A stretch of DNA of 64,000 bases from Devosia sp. YR412 (lineage in GTDB: Bacteria > Pseudomonadota > Alphaproteobacteria > Rhizobiales > Devosiaceae): the NCBI RefSeq assembly GCF_900110945.1, contig NZ_FOFL01000001.1, forward strand, positions 868,001-932,000, written 5' to 3'. The translations under genes were made by a program, and so were the position numbers. Each line of letters starts with the position of its first letter. The first letter of the stretch is position 1. Under the pieces are notes generated by a model. It was not told the DNA's origin and made no database searches. It saw only the letters and a program-made list of their open reading frames with translations. Positions 16,798 to 27,295 of this stretch are shown here, one piece after another.

Positions 16798-18350
16798 GGC
16801 ACTCCTCCCGCCAGACCAACTGCCGTCACGTAGCGCGAGGGATCCAAAAGGTCCGGCGCACCCTTGGCCAGGATTTCAAACAGAGCATTGGGCCACAGAC
16901 CGGCCGCGACGATCAGCAAGACCAGCAAGGCCGTCGCGCCGTATCCGGTCCACACCGCTACCGATCCTACAACGGCTGGCGCCGCCCCATCAGGCGCTGC
17001 CCGCCAGAAAATATGCGCCCAGAGCCGCGACCCGGCAATCAACGTCAGCACGGCATTGACCACCAGCGCCCCCGCCAGCAGCCCGCCGCTCCAACCGCCC
17101 TGCCCCAGGCTCGCCTGCAGCAGCAGCAGTTTTGGCCAGAAGCCGAGCAGCGGCGGCACACCGGCTACGGCAAGGATCAGCACGAAGAACAAAATCGACA
17201 GTGGCGCACTGGCAGCATAAAGCCCGCCCATGGCCCGCGTATCCGTCGCACCGGTAGCCCGCTCGATCAATCCGGCCACCAGATACAGCGCCGTCATGCT
17301 CAGCATGGCGTGAAAGATATAGAGCCCCGCTCCGCTCACCCCATCGAGCGACGGCAGTGCAATCCCGACCAGCACCGCCCCGACGCCACCGATCAGCAGG
17401 AACCCGATCGCCCGCCGCAGATTGGTTTCGGCAATCGCCCCGAGTGGCGCGATCAGCAGCGTCGCCATGGCCAGTGCCACCAGCACCGGCTCCAGCAGAT
17501 CGCGGCTCGCGGGCAGCAGCACGACCATGCTCTTCAGCAGTGCAAAGACGCCGACCTTGGTCAGCAATCCGGCAAACAGCGCGGAAATTGCCGGTGGTGG
17601 CGCATGGTAGGACGCCGGCAGCCAGCCATTGAGCGGAAAGACGGCAGCTTTCATGCCGAAAGCCAGCAGCAAGATGGCTGCAATCCCCCCCATTGCAGCC
17701 ATGTTTGCTTGCGGTGCCACCCGCATAATGTCGGCCATGTTGAGCGTGCCCAAACTGCCATAGAGCAGGCCCAGCGCCAGAAGGAAAAAGCTCGTCGCGA
17801 GGAAATTGAGAAAGCCATATTTCACAGCCGCATCAAGCTGTAACGGCCGTCCGCCCAGCACCAGCAGCCCGAAGGACGCGATCAACATCACCTCGAACCA
17901 AACATAGAGATTGAACAGATCGCCGGTCAAAAACGACCCCGTCACCCCCGCCAGCAGCAACAGCACCATGGCGTGGAAATTAACATCCAAACCGGAGCCT
18001 CTATCCCCCTCGTAATAGACCAGCACCAGCAGCGTAACCACCGCAGCCGTCAGGGAAAAACCCGCGCCGAACAGGTCAGCGGTAAAACTTATCCCAAACG
18101 GCGGCAGCCACTTGCCCATGGTCATGCTGAGCGGCCCAGCCTCATAGACCCGCAGCAAAAGCACCACCTCGCAGGCGATCACCGCAGCAATCACCAGCAG
18201 CGACATTACTAGGACTAAAGCCCTATCGCGCCGCAATATTAGCGCCAGAGCCGCGCCCAACAGGCACAGCGCCAAAGGCAGCACCAGCACCCAGTCACCG
18301 GCCGCCGTCACGCTCTCGATCATTGCCGGAGGAAGCAGAATTTCCTCCAT
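16794..18350 (-). CDS. mrpD: Na+/H+ antiporter subunit MrpD
   Basis: A 518-residue, roughly 14-segment protein of the proton-conducting NADH dehydrogenase (NuoL/M/N) superfamily. Landmarks are LYVWFEVMLIASFGLLVLGG (with the conserved Glu of the ion channel), the lysine-bearing AAVFPLNGWLPASYHAPP segment, and SALFAGLLTKVGVFALLK. MrpD carries one of the two ion-translocating units of the complex. It starts one base after the end of mrpC. Confidence 0.93.
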   Translation of the reverse strand: MEEILLPPAMIESVTAAGDWVLVLPLALCLLGAALALILRRDRALVLVMSLLVIAAVIACEVVLLLRVYEAGPLSMTMGKWLPPFGISFTADLFGAGFSLTAAVVTLLVLVYYEGDRGSGLDVNFHAMVLLLLAGVTGSFLTGDLFNLYVWFEVMLIASFGLLVLGGRPLQLDAAVKYGFLNFLATSFFLLALGLLYGSLGTLNMADIMRVAPQANMAAMGGIAAILLLAFGMKAAVFPLNGWLPASYHAPPPAISALFAGLLTKVGVFALLKSMVVLLPASRDLLEPVLVALAMATLLIAPLGAIAETNLRRAIGFLLIGGVGAVLVGIALPSLDGVSGAGLYIFHAMLSMTALYLVAGLIERATGATDTRAMGGLYAASAPLSILFFVLILAVAGVPPLLGFWPKLLLLQASLGQGGWSGGLLAGALVVNAVLTLIAGSRLWAHIFWRAAPDGAAPAVVGSVAVWTGYGATALLVLLIVAAGLWPNALFEILAKGAPDLLDPSRYVTAVGLAGGVP

Positions 18351-18351
18351 C

Positions 18352-18729
18352 TCAATAACTTAGCGGCGGGTTGGGCGCATCGACCGGCTCGGCAACGCGC
18401 ATCGTATCGGTGTCGTCCGCATCCAGGCTCTGATAGGCCCGATAAGCCAGCACCAGCAGGAAGCTGAACATGGCAAAGCCAATGACGATAGCCGTGAGGA
18501 TCAGCGCCTGCGGCAGCGGATTGGCCATCGGCCCCTCGGCTTGCGCCAGCCCCGCCGGAATGATCGGCGCCGCCGCCCGGGTCAGCCGACCGGCGGTAAA
18601 GATCAACAAATTCACGCCATTACCGAACACCACCAGCCCCAGGAGCATGCGGATCACCGAGCGCGACAGCAGCAGGTAAATGCCCACGGCCATGAAGCAA
18701 CCGACGAGGACGGCCAGCACCTGATCCAT
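18352..18729 (-). CDS. mrpC: Na+/H+ antiporter subunit MrpC
   Basis: A 125-residue, three-segment NuoK-like protein with SVIRMLLGLVVFGNGVNLL and ANPLPQALILTAIVIGFA, the conserved MrpC core. Its start overlaps the mrpB stop by one base. It ends with a polar Asp-rich tail. Confidence 0.93.
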   Translation of the reverse strand: MDQVLAVLVGCFMAVGIYLLLSRSVIRMLLGLVVFGNGVNLLIFTAGRLTRAAAPIIPAGLAQAEGPMANPLPQALILTAIVIGFAMFSFLLVLAYRAYQSLDADDTDTMRVAEPVDAPNPPLSY

Positions 18730-19148
18730 CAGCCCGCCTCCCCCTCTTCCAGCCCCAGCGCGATCGCCGAGATGGTGCCGAACACCACGAGGAACACGCC
18801 GATATCAAAGGCCATCGGCGTCGACAGCGGTACGATGGTCTCACCCAGCTCCAGATAGAGCCAGATGCTGGTCATGAAGGGCGAGCCGGTAAACAGCGAG
18901 GCCAGCCCCGACAATGCAGCGATCTGCACACCAATGCCGGCAATCGACAGCGGATCAACCCGCAGCGCACGTCGCGTCGCCTCGGCGCCATTGGCCATGC
19001 CGAGGATAGCAATAGACGAAGCGGCAATGAGCCCGCCGATGAAGCCGCCACCCGGCTCATTATGCCCGCGCAGGCAGATATAAACGGCGTACACCAGCAT
19101 GATGCAGACGATGATCGGCGCCATGGTGCGGAAGATAATGGTGTTCAC
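18729..19148 (-). CDS. mrpB: Na+/H+ antiporter subunit MrpB
   Basis: A 139-residue, four-segment protein with [19 protein letters not shown], the MnhB/MrpB signature. It is encoded separately from MrpA here, the group 1 (seven-gene) arrangement; some bacteria fuse the two. Four-base overlap with mrpA. Confidence 0.93.
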   Translation of the reverse strand: MNTIIFRTMAPIIVCIMLVYAVYICLRGHNEPGGGFIGGLIAASSIAILGMANGAEATRRALRVDPLSIAGIGVQIAALSGLASLFTGSPFMTSIWLYLELGETIVPLSTPMAFDIGVFLVVFGTISAIALGLEEGEAG

Positions 19149-21496
19149 GACGCCACCTTGCGGCGGCGCAGCAGCGCCATCACTGCCATGCCCGCGCCCA
19201 TCACCACGGCAATTTCGCCCAAGGTATCAAAGCCGCGATAGTCGACCAGGATGACATTGACCACATTGGCGCCATGGGCGATCGGGACGCTGGTGGCGGC
19301 AAAAAAGTCCGACAGCCGCGTATCGAGATCGCCGGCCAGCACTACCATCAGCAGCAGGCTGATGCCCGCGCCGCAAACCAAAGCCAATGTCCCGTCGCGT
19401 GCCAGATCTTCCCATTCGCGCGGATCGCGCTCGTCGAGACGCAAACGGGTCATCACCAGCGCCAGGATCACCACCGACAGCACTTCCACCGTGAATTGCG
19501 TGAAGGCCAGGTCCGGCGCGCCGAACAGCAGGAAGATCAGCGCCACCGCCGCGCCCTGAATGCCCAGCGCGATGATGGCCACCAGGCGGTTCGGCGCTGC
19601 CAGCACGGCCAGAAGTCCGACGAGCGCCAGCAGCACTACGCCCCATTCATAAAGCGCCAGCTCCGGCCATGTGAGCCACGCCGACCAATTGCCCAGCTCG
19701 GCATTGGGCAGCAGCAACTGATAGCCACCGAGCACGCCCACCGGCACGATCAACGCCACGGCCAGCACGGCGAACACCGTGACCAGATAGAGCTCCAGCC
19801 GCCCATGATGCAGCAGCCGCGTCACCGCGCCGGCAAAGCGGATCAGCCCGAACATCAGCGCATCGAACATTTTGTCCGCCGTCCAGCCCAGCCTGGCCTC
19901 GAGGCGTCGGAGCACGGTTCGTAGCGTCGCCGCCTGCTGGTAGACCAAAAAGCCCAATGCCCAGGTAGCAAGCGACAGCCAGAGCACTGGATTGGCCGGA
20001 TGGATCGCCAGCGACAGATGACTCTCCACCGGCTGCCCCAGAATAGCCGAGGCGCCCGGTTGCAGCAGTGTCTGGCCCAGCCAGTCCGGCATCACCGCCG
20101 CCACCATGCCCGCGGCGCCAAGCAGGATCGGCCCGACCAGCATGGTGACCGGCGCTTCATGGCCAGCCTTGGGCGTCGGCAGTTCCGGCCCGAGGAAGGG
20201 CTTCACCACCACCAGCATGGCAATCCCAGCCAGCAGAGCATTGCCCGCCACCAGCACCACGAGCGTCGCAATATCGCTCCACTGCCAGTGCAGCAGCCCG
20301 AGATACATTTCCTCCTTGGCAAAAAAGCCCAGCGTCAGCGGCAGGCCCACCATCGCCAACCCGGCCAGCGCCGCACCGATAAACGTCACCGGCATGCGAT
20401 CCGCCAGCCCGCCGAGCAGCGTGATGTCGCGCGTGCCAGCCTCGTGGTCCACCGCCCCCACCACCATGAACAGCCCGGCCTTGTAGAGCGCATGCGCCAC
20501 GAAATAGAGCACCACGGCCGAAATGGCATAGCTCGAACCCAGCCCGAGCAGCAGCACCGAGAGGCCGAGCGAGGCAATGGTCGTCTGCGCCAGCATCTGT
20601 TTCAGATCGGTCTGCCGCAGCGCGCCCAGCGCGCCCCAAAGCAGGGTTGCGCCACCTATAGAGACCAAAATCCCCGTCCATACCGGAGTGCCACCCAGCC
20701 AGGGCGTCACCCGCGCCAGCAGGTACACGCCTGCCTGCACCATGGTCGCCGAATGGAGAAATGCCGAAACCGGCGTCGGTGCCTCCATGGCATTGGGCAA
20801 CCAGAAGTGGAACGGCAGCTGCGCCGATTTGGTGAAAGCAGCCAGCAGGAAACAGGCCAGCACCGGCCCATAGAATGCCGAGCCGCGGATCTCGTCGCCA
20901 AAAGCGCTGAGCTCCCAGACGCCGGTCGCCTGATGCACCAGCAACAGCCCAACCAGCAGTGCCATGCCGCCGATATTGGTAATCGCCAGCGCCTGGATCG
21001 CCCCGCGCCGCGCTGCCATGCGGCTGTTGTCGAAGCCGATCAGCAGGAAGGAGGTGACCGAGGTCGCCTCCCAAAACAGGAACAGCGCCAGCATGTTATC
21101 GGCCAAAACCAATCCCAGCATGGCGCCCATGAATGCCATCAGGAAGGCAAAAAACCGCCCGAGATGCGCATGCCCCTTGAGATAGGCCCCGGCATAGAGC
21201 GTCACCAGCGTGCCCACGCCGGCAATGGTCAGCGCAAAGATCAGGCTGAGGCCATCGACATAAAAGGACAGGTCGAGCCCATAGGCCGGCACCCATCCGA
21301 TGCGAGCGGAGATCGCGCCGGTTGCCAGTACAGGATCGACCATTGTCAGCAGGAACCAGACTATCCCCGCCGGTACCAGCGCCAGCACCCAGCCAGCAAA
21401 GGGCCTGCTGAAATGATGCACCAGCGGCGCCAGCACAGCGGCAGCAAATGGCGCGATCGCCACCAGCGCTATGCTTGCGTCTGTCCCCAGCTCCAA
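19145..21496 (-). CDS. mrpA: Na+/H+ antiporter subunit MrpA
   Basis: The 783-residue large subunit heads the operon. The N-terminal two thirds is NuoL-like, with [38 protein letters not shown] and [14 protein letters not shown]; the C-terminal region has the MrpA-specific segments around [19 protein letters not shown] and [14 protein letters not shown]. The complex expels Na+ or K+ against proton influx and supports pH and salt tolerance; the homologous pha system of Sinorhizobium handles K+. The promoter should lie in the 177 bases shared with the divergent peptidase gene. Confidence 0.94.
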   Translation of the reverse strand: MELGTDASIALVAIAPFAAAVLAPLVHHFSRPFAGWVLALVPAGIVWFLLTMVDPVLATGAISARIGWVPAYGLDLSFYVDGLSLIFALTIAGVGTLVTLYAGAYLKGHAHLGRFFAFLMAFMGAMLGLVLADNMLALFLFWEATSVTSFLLIGFDNSRMAARRGAIQALAITNIGGMALLVGLLLVHQATGVWELSAFGDEIRGSAFYGPVLACFLLAAFTKSAQLPFHFWLPNAMEAPTPVSAFLHSATMVQAGVYLLARVTPWLGGTPVWTGILVSIGGATLLWGALGALRQTDLKQMLAQTTIASLGLSVLLLGLGSSYAISAVVLYFVAHALYKAGLFMVVGAVDHEAGTRDITLLGGLADRMPVTFIGAALAGLAMVGLPLTLGFFAKEEMYLGLLHWQWSDIATLVVLVAGNALLAGIAMLVVVKPFLGPELPTPKAGHEAPVTMLVGPILLGAAGMVAAVMPDWLGQTLLQPGASAILGQPVESHLSLAIHPANPVLWLSLATWALGFLVYQQAATLRTVLRRLEARLGWTADKMFDALMFGLIRFAGAVTRLLHHGRLELYLVTVFAVLAVALIVPVGVLGGYQLLLPNAELGNWSAWLTWPELALYEWGVVLLALVGLLAVLAAPNRLVAIIALGIQGAAVALIFLLFGAPDLAFTQFTVEVLSVVILALVMTRLRLDERDPREWEDLARDGTLALVCGAGISLLLMVVLAGDLDTRLSDFFAATSVPIAHGANVVNVILVDYRGFDTLGEIAVVMGAGMAVMALLRRRKVAS

Positions 21497-21673
21497 ATCA
21501 GATACTCCTGCCGCTCCGACTCTTTTGGCCGGGTTGGCAAGACCTTAGTCAATGAAAGCCGCGCCACAAGTCAAAACGGTCGCCTATTGGGATTTCTCCC
21601 ATGGCTTCGACGGGCCCTTCCTTTGGGCGAGGCGCGGGCCTATGTGAGGGGACCAGATTGCTCCGGATGTTCC

Positions 21674-23770
21674 ATGACCAAGACCTCTGCTCCCGTCGCC
21701 GCCCGCAAGCCGCATGTCGTCACGTTCCACGCGATCGAGCGCGACGATCCCTACCACTGGCTGCGGGCGGACAATTGGCAGGAGGTGATGCAGAAGCCCG
21801 AGACGCTGAACCCGGAAATCCGCGCCTATCTCGATGCCGAGAACAACTATTTCGAGGCTGAATTCGGCAAGCCGACCGAGGCGCTGCAGGAGGTCATCTA
21901 CAAGGAAATCCGCGGTCGCATCAAAGAAGACGACAGCGGCATCGCCTCGCCCGACGGCCCCTACGCCTATAATTCGCGCATGCTGGAGGGCAAGCAATAC
22001 CCGCTGATAGTCCGCACCCCGCGCGACGGCGGCGACGAGACCATTCTGCTCGACTGCAATGTCGAGGCCGGCGACGAGTATTTCGGCTTTGCCGGCGCCG
22101 AGCATGATCGCAGCCACCGCTATCTCGCCTGGGCCGCCGACCGCGCCGGCTCCGAATATTATGACATCGTCATCCGCGATCTCGAGACCGGCGAAGACAG
22201 TGCCGAAGTCATCACTGAGACCGCCGGCTCCTATGTCTGGACCAATGATTCCAAGGCGATCTACTACACTGAATATGACGACAACCACCGCCCCTACCGG
22301 GTGAAGCTCCACACCATCGGCACCGACCAGGCCAATGACCCGGTGGTCTTCGAGGAAAAGGACCCCGGCTTCTTCGTCGGCGTCGGCCGCACCCTGAGCG
22401 ACAAATACATCGTCATCGACGCCCATGATCACCAGACCAGCGAATGCTGGCTGATCGATGCCGAGACCGGCGGCGCACCGCGCCTCGTCGCCCCCCGCGT
22501 CACCGACCTCGAATACGACGTGGACGAGCGCGATGGCCTGCTCTACATCCGCACCAATGCCAACGGCGCCGAAGACTTCAAGATCGCCGTCGCCCCCGTG
22601 GCCAACCCCGGCCTCGACAATTGGACCGACCTCGTCCCGCACCAGCAGGGCGTTCTGATCCTCGACACCATTGTCATCAAGAACCACCTGCTGCGCCTCG
22701 AACGCTTCGAGGGCCTGCCGCGCATCGTGGTGCGCGACCTGCGCACCGACAAGGAAGAGACCGTCAAGTTCGACGAGGAGGCCTATTCGCTCGGCATGTC
22801 GGTCGGCTACGAGTTCGACACTTCGGTGTTCCGCCTGACCTATTCCTCGCCGACCACGCCGTCACGCACCTATGACATGGATCTCGAAACCGGCAGCCGC
22901 ACCCTGCTCAAGGAGCAGGAAGTGCCCTCCGGCCATGATCCAGACGACTACGAAACCCGTCGCCTCTTCGCCACCGCCCCCGACGGCGCCGAGGTCCCGG
23001 TCACCGTGCTCTATCGCAAGGGCACCAAGCTCGACGGTTCGGCCCCGGCCCTGCTCTACGGCTATGGCGCCTATGGTATGTCCATGCCGTCCACATTCTC
23101 GATCTCGGCCCTGTCACTGGTCGATCGCGGCTTCATCCATGCCACGGCCCATATCCGCGGCGGCATGGAAAAGGGCTATCGCTGGTACGTCGAGGGTCGG
23201 CGCGAGCACAAGACCAACACGTTCACCGACTTCATCGCCTCGGCCGAAATGCTGATCGACAAGGGCTATACCGCCAAGGGCAAGATCGTCGCCCAAGGCG
23301 GCTCGGCCGGCGGCATGCTGATGGGCGCCATTGCCAATCTGCGCACCGATCTCTGGGGCGGCATTCTGGCCCAGGTGCCTTTTGTCGACGTGCTCAATAC
23401 CATGCTCGACGAGACCCTGCCGTTGACCCCGCCGGAATGGCCCGAATGGGGCAATCCGCTGGCTTCGGCCGAGGACTATGCCCGCATCGCCGCCTATGCC
23501 CCCTATGAGCAGGTGGCGGCGAAAGACTATCCGCCGATCTTTGCCCTGGGCGGCCTCACCGATCCGCGCGTCACCTATTGGGAGCCGGCCAAGTGGGTCG
23601 CCCGCTTGCGCGCAACCAAGACCGGCACTTCGCCCTTATATCTCAAGACCAACATGGGCGCCGGGCACGGCGGCGCCTCGGGGCGCTTCGATCGCCTCAA
23701 GGAGACCGCCATGTGCTACGCCTTTGCGCTCAATGCGGTTGGTTTGGAAGGATCATTCCCCTCCAACTGA
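21674..23770 (+). CDS. ptrB: Oligopeptidase B (S9A serine peptidase)
   Basis: A 698-residue cytoplasmic prolyl-oligopeptidase-family enzyme with an N-terminal beta-propeller region (about 70-400) and a C-terminal alpha/beta-hydrolase domain. The catalytic triad is visible: Ser544 in GGSAGG, Asp630 in LTDPRV and His665 in GAGHGGASG. The DDPYHWLRAD N-terminus and overall length (E. coli PtrB is about 686) fit oligopeptidase B, which cleaves short peptides after Arg or Lys. The frame stays open 1.6 kb upstream only as antisense shadow of mrpA; the ATG at 21674 begins the conserved protein. Confidence 0.92.
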   Translation: MTKTSAPVAARKPHVVTFHAIERDDPYHWLRADNWQEVMQKPETLNPEIRAYLDAENNYFEAEFGKPTEALQEVIYKEIRGRIKEDDSGIASPDGPYAYNSRMLEGKQYPLIVRTPRDGGDETILLDCNVEAGDEYFGFAGAEHDRSHRYLAWAADRAGSEYYDIVIRDLETGEDSAEVITETAGSYVWTNDSKAIYYTEYDDNHRPYRVKLHTIGTDQANDPVVFEEKDPGFFVGVGRTLSDKYIVIDAHDHQTSECWLIDAETGGAPRLVAPRVTDLEYDVDERDGLLYIRTNANGAEDFKIAVAPVANPGLDNWTDLVPHQQGVLILDTIVIKNHLLRLERFEGLPRIVVRDLRTDKEETVKFDEEAYSLGMSVGYEFDTSVFRLTYSSPTTPSRTYDMDLETGSRTLLKEQEVPSGHDPDDYETRRLFATAPDGAEVPVTVLYRKGTKLDGSAPALLYGYGAYGMSMPSTFSISALSLVDRGFIHATAHIRGGMEKGYRWYVEGRREHKTNTFTDFIASAEMLIDKGYTAKGKIVAQGGSAGGMLMGAIANLRTDLWGGILAQVPFVDVLNTMLDETLPLTPPEWPEWGNPLASAEDYARIAAYAPYEQVAAKDYPPIFALGGLTDPRVTYWEPAKWVARLRATKTGTSPLYLKTNMGAGHGGASGRFDRLKETAMCYAFALNAVGLEGSFPSN

Positions 23771-23843
23771 TTGTTGTGTCGTCACATTCGGCCTATACCA
23801 AGGGCCGACTTTCCTCAGCGTCTTTCCCTAAATGGAGGCCCAT

Positions 23844-24452
23844 ATGTCCACCAAGTTCACTCTGCCGCCCCTGCCCTATGCCTATGATGCGCTCGGCCCC
23901 TATATGTCGGCGGAAACGCTCGAGTTCCACCACGACAAGCATCATCAGGCCTACGTGACCAATGGCGAAAAGCTGCTGGAAGGTTCGGGCCTCGAAATCC
24001 TGCCTCTCGAAGACATCGTCAAGGAAAGCTTCGGCAAGAATGCCGGCCTCTTCAACAATGCCGGCCAGCATTACAATCACGTCCACTTCTGGAACTGGAT
24101 GAAGCCAAACGGCGGCGGCAACAAGCTGCCTGCCAAGCTGCAGGCAGCCGTTGATTCCGATCTCGGTGGCTTCGACAAGCTGCGCGCCGATTTCATCGCC
24201 GCCGGCACCACCCAGTTCGGTTCGGGCTGGGCCTGGATCTCGCTCAAGAACGGCAAGCTGGAAATCTCCAAGACTGCCAACGGCGAGTCGCCGCTGGTGC
24301 ACGGCGGCAAGCCGATCCTTGGCGTCGACGTCTGGGAACACTCCTATTACATCGACTACCGCAACGCGCGTCCCAAGTACCTCGAAGCCTGGTTCGACAA
24401 CCTGGTGAACTGGGAACATGTCGAACTGCTGTTCGAAGAAGCCAAGGCTTAA
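23844..24452 (+). CDS. sodB: Iron superoxide dismutase
   Basis: The 202-residue Fe/Mn superoxide dismutase has metal ligands His29, His79, Asp162 and His166, the last two in DVWEHSYYIDY. Gln75 in NNAGQHYN is the position that marks the iron-type enzyme in E. coli SodB, so I call FeSOD. I start at the ATG at 23844 because GGAGG lies six bases upstream; the ATG at 23832 would overlap that site. It converts superoxide to peroxide in the cytoplasm and is followed by its own terminator. Confidence 0.95.
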   Translation: MSTKFTLPPLPYAYDALGPYMSAETLEFHHDKHHQAYVTNGEKLLEGSGLEILPLEDIVKESFGKNAGLFNNAGQHYNHVHFWNWMKPNGGGNKLPAKLQAAVDSDLGGFDKLRADFIAAGTTQFGSGWAWISLKNGKLEISKTANGESPLVHGGKPILGVDVWEHSYYIDYRNARPKYLEAWFDNLVNWEHVELLFEEAKA

Positions 24453-24477
24453 GCGCCTTTCAGGCTCTTAGGGACGA

Positions 24478-24509
24478 AGCCCGCCGCGCCCTGCGCTGGC
24501 GGGCTTTTT
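24478..24509 (+). terminator. Rho-independent terminator of sodB
   Basis: AGCCCGCC at 24478-24485 pairs with GGCGGGCT at 24498-24505, with a 12-base loop that can itself pair partly, followed by five T residues. It lies 25 nt after the sodB stop. Confidence 0.85.
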
Positions 24510-24605
24510 CATGTTTTTTCCCCGGCAATTAGCTATCTCCGGAGCCGAGCCCTTCACCCCTTCCCCGACACATGGTAACGTTTCGTTTACTATCCGGGGG
24601 TCCCA

Positions 24606-25151
24606 TTGTCAGTTTCCACCAAGGTCGTTGCCATTATTGCGGCAAATCCTGCGCTTTCGTCCCTGCTGGCGATGGTGGTGGCTGGCGACTCGCATCTCAA
24701 GGTGCGCCAGTTCGAGAGCGACATCGACCTGATCGCCTATATGCGCATTGCCCCCGTCGACATGCTGGTCTGCGACTTCGACCGCGAGGGCCGTCCGGCC
24801 TATGAAATGGTCGAAAGCATCCGCCTCAATGGCGACCTGATCAGCCAAGATGTGCCGGTCATAGCCTTGACCCGCACAATCACCCCGCCGATGCGCCATC
24901 AGGCGATCAGCGCCGGGATCGACGAAGTCATCATCAAACCGATGTCGCCGCGTCATCTGCTGCAGCGTATCCAAGCACGCCTGCGCGGTCGCAGCGTCGT
25001 TGGCACCTTCGGCGGCTATCGCGGCCCCGAGCGCCGCAACCGCCTCGCCATGCCGGTGCCGCAGCCCACACCGACGCGCCGCATCTCCGACAATGTCGTG
25101 CAATTGTTCCCAGACCGCCGCAAGCCACGGCATCCGGGGTTGGAGGGGTAG
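24606..25151 (+). CDS. Single-domain response regulator with basic C-terminal tail
   Basis: The 181-residue protein has a CheY-like receiver domain (about residues 5-125): VDMLVCDFD holds the likely phospho-acceptor Asp, VIALTRT the conserved Thr region and VIIKPMSPRHLL the conserved Lys. There is no DNA-binding output domain. The tail contains FGGYRGPERRNR, a basic motif seen at the end of other alphaproteobacterial receivers, and a short NVVQLFPDRR segment. The start is a TTG preceded by GGGGG. The partner kinase is not adjacent. Confidence 0.75.
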   Translation: MSVSTKVVAIIAANPALSSLLAMVVAGDSHLKVRQFESDIDLIAYMRIAPVDMLVCDFDREGRPAYEMVESIRLNGDLISQDVPVIALTRTITPPMRHQAISAGIDEVIIKPMSPRHLLQRIQARLRGRSVVGTFGGYRGPERRNRLAMPVPQPTPTRRISDNVVQLFPDRRKPRHPGLEG

Positions 25152-25157
25152 CGAACG

Positions 25158-25721
25158 CTACCGCCCCTCGCTCACCAGCCGCGACAGCCGCGCCCACAGA
25201 TCCTCGATCGAATCCGCAAACTGCACCGCGCGCTCGTAACCGGCGAGCCCCGGCGACAGCACGTCCGCCGCATAGCCGCGAATGACCTCGTAGGCCTTGT
25301 GCCGGTTGAGCATCACCACCGGCGGCGTGCGCCCCTGCAGCTTGGCCGCTGCCCAGGTGCCGAACAGCGCCGAGGCCGAGGCCAGCGAGCCGGGCAGTGC
25401 CACATAGGCATGTGCCAATTGTGCCAACCGCTCCAGCCGCTCGTCGCGTCCGGCAAGCACTTCCATGGTGACGCCCGACAAAGCTGGCGGCAGCACTACG
25501 GTGCTGTCGGCAATGATCTGCACCTGGCCACCGGCCGCCCGCGCAGCGGTGATCAGCGGCACGGGAATGACGCCATTTTCGGCGAGGCAGATGATCCGCG
25601 CACCGCGCTTGGCAAAATAGGTGCCGGTCTGGCTCATGATCGAAGCGCGTTCGGGATCGCCCGGGCCCTTGTCCGAGGCAAAGATCGCAATCATCGGGGC
25701 CATGCTGGTGTCCATGCTCAT
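25158..25721 (-). CDS. SLOG-superfamily (LOG/DprA-like Rossmann) protein
   Basis: A 187-residue Rossmann-fold protein. [12 protein letters not shown] at the N-terminus and [24 protein letters not shown] in the second half follow the LOG/TIGR00725 pattern, but the usual PGGxGTxxE motif of cytokinin-forming lysine-decarboxylase-like enzymes is altered to [10 protein letters not shown], so nucleotide-monophosphate hydrolysis is doubtful. The domain could sense a nucleotide ligand. Its start overlaps the HerA-like ATPase stop by four bases, suggesting a functional pair. Confidence 0.6.
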   Translation of the reverse strand: MSMDTSMAPMIAIFASDKGPGDPERASIMSQTGTYFAKRGARIICLAENGVIPVPLITAARAAGGQVQIIADSTVVLPPALSGVTMEVLAGRDERLERLAQLAHAYVALPGSLASASALFGTWAAAKLQGRTPPVVMLNRHKAYEVIRGYAADVLSPGLAGYERAVQFADSIEDLWARLSRLVSEGR

Positions 25722-27205
25722 CGTCCGCGCTTCAGGCTGCCGAGAATGCCGCGCACGAGGGCCGACCCCAGCCGATTGGCCACGGTCCGCGCCAGCGAGT
25801 TCATCGCCGCCTCGGCCGGGGTTTGCCGGGTCGAACGACGTGGGGCCGGTGCTTCCTGATAGGTCCGCTCGGTCTTCTTGATCTCGTCGTCCTGGCGCTG
25901 TCGTTCTTCGGCAAGCTGCTTGTCGCGCGCCTTTTTGGCCAGCACTTCAAAGGCCGACTCGCGATCGACCGTGGTGTCATAGAGGCCGGCCACCGGCGAA
26001 TTGGCGATGATTGCCCGGCGCTCTTCGGCCAGCAGCGGCCCAACCTGCGCCGAGGGCGGACGAATCAGCGTGCGCCCAACCATCGACGGAATGCCCTTGG
26101 CTTCCAGCACTGAGACCAGCGCCTCGCCGATGCCAAGCTGGGTGATGACCTCTTCCGTCGAAAAAGCCGGATTGGGCCGGAAGGTCTCGGCGGCAACGCG
26201 CACCGCCTTCTGCTCGCGCGGCGTATAGGCGCGCAAGGCATGCTGCACGCGGTTGGACAGCTGGGCCAGCACGGATTCGGGAATATCGACCGGGTTCTGC
26301 GTCACGAAATAAACGCCGACGCCCTTGGAGCGGACGAGGCGGACCACCTGTTCCACCTTGTCGATCAGCACTTTCGGCGCGTCGTCAAACAGCAGATGCG
26401 CTTCATCGAAGAAGAACACCAGCTTGGGCTTGTCGACATCGCCGACTTCCGGCAGTTCCTCGAACAGCTCGCTCAGCATCCACAGCAGGAAGGTCGCGTA
26501 GAGCCTTGGCGAACGCATCAGCTCGTCCGCCGCAAGGATCGAGATGAAGCCCCTGCCGTCGCGATCGGTGCGCATCAGGTCGGCAATTTCCAGCGCGCGT
26601 TCGCCGAAGAAATTTTCGGCGCCTTGCTGTTCCAGCACCAGCAGCGCCCGCTGAATGGCGCCAATCGAGGTCGCCGAAACATTGCCGTAGCGGGTGGAAA
26701 TTTCTTTGCTGCGCTCCTGGATATCAACCAGCAGCGCGCGCAGATCCTTGAGATCGAGCAGCAGTAAGCCTTCATCATCGGCCAGCTTGAAGGCAATGTT
26801 GAGCACGCCTTCCTGGGTATCATTGAGCTGCAGCATGCGGCTGAGCAGCAGCGCGCCCATTTCGGAAATGGTGGCACGGATCGGATGACCTTGGCGGCCG
26901 AACAGGTCCCAGAAGATCACCGGGAACACGTCGTCCTTGTAATCGGTAAAGCCGATGTCTGTGGCGCGCTGGGTCTGCCAGCCCTGCGCCGCGCCCATCT
27001 TGGCGACGCCCGAGAGGTCGCCCTTGATGTCGGCGGCAAACACCGGCACGCCAGCGGCCGAAAAGCCCTCGGCCATCACCTGCAGCGTCACCGTCTTGCC
27101 GGTGCCGGTGGCCCCGGTGACGAGGCCATGGCGATTGCCGTATTTCAAGGCCAGGTATTCGGGCTGCGTGCTGGTGCCGAGAAAGATCTTGTCGTCAACG
27201 AGCAT
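25718..27205 (-). CDS. HerA-like / DUF853 ATPase
   Basis: The 495-residue ATPase is of the HerA/FtsK class (E. coli YjgR type, DUF853). Walker A is GATGTGKT at about residues 31-38, Walker B is [16 protein letters not shown] in the middle, and a sensor region [18 protein letters not shown] follows. The C-terminal 80 residues are Lys/Glu/Arg-rich, likely coiled coil. I prefer the ATG at 27205 (AGGGG upstream) over a GTG nine codons earlier. Family members are hexameric motors; the substrate here is unknown. Confidence 0.85.
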   Translation of the reverse strand: MLVDDKIFLGTSTQPEYLALKYGNRHGLVTGATGTGKTVTLQVMAEGFSAAGVPVFAADIKGDLSGVAKMGAAQGWQTQRATDIGFTDYKDDVFPVIFWDLFGRQGHPIRATISEMGALLLSRMLQLNDTQEGVLNIAFKLADDEGLLLLDLKDLRALLVDIQERSKEISTRYGNVSATSIGAIQRALLVLEQQGAENFFGERALEIADLMRTDRDGRGFISILAADELMRSPRLYATFLLWMLSELFEELPEVGDVDKPKLVFFFDEAHLLFDDAPKVLIDKVEQVVRLVRSKGVGVYFVTQNPVDIPESVLAQLSNRVQHALRAYTPREQKAVRVAAETFRPNPAFSTEEVITQLGIGEALVSVLEAKGIPSMVGRTLIRPPSAQVGPLLAEERRAIIANSPVAGLYDTTVDRESAFEVLAKKARDKQLAEERQRQDDEIKKTERTYQEAPAPRRSTRQTPAEAAMNSLARTVANRLGSALVRGILGSLKRGR

Positions 27206-27240
27206 GTGCGCCGCCCCTGGTGAATTGCGCACTTATAGCC

Positions 27241-27259
27241 GTCCCCCTCGCCGGGGGAC
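27241..27259. other. Short hairpin between asparaginase and ATPase genes
   Basis: GTCCCCC at 27241-27247 and GGGGGAC at 27253-27259 form a 7-bp stem. It follows the asparaginase stop on the minus strand but has no T-run, so it may be a weak terminator or a leader hairpin of the ATPase gene. Confidence 0.35.
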
Positions 27260-27295
27260 AACTCGTAACTCGATTTTCCATTGCAGTTCGTGCGT

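Noticed and set aside
20000..21673. A long plus-strand frame fused to oligopeptidase B
   Set aside because: It is the antisense of mrpA; its composition is His/Gln/Arg-rich and the real enzyme starts at 21674.
25158..25721. Calling the SLOG-like protein a cytokinin-activating LOG enzyme
   Set aside because: The catalytic PGGxGTxxE motif is changed to [10 protein letters not shown].
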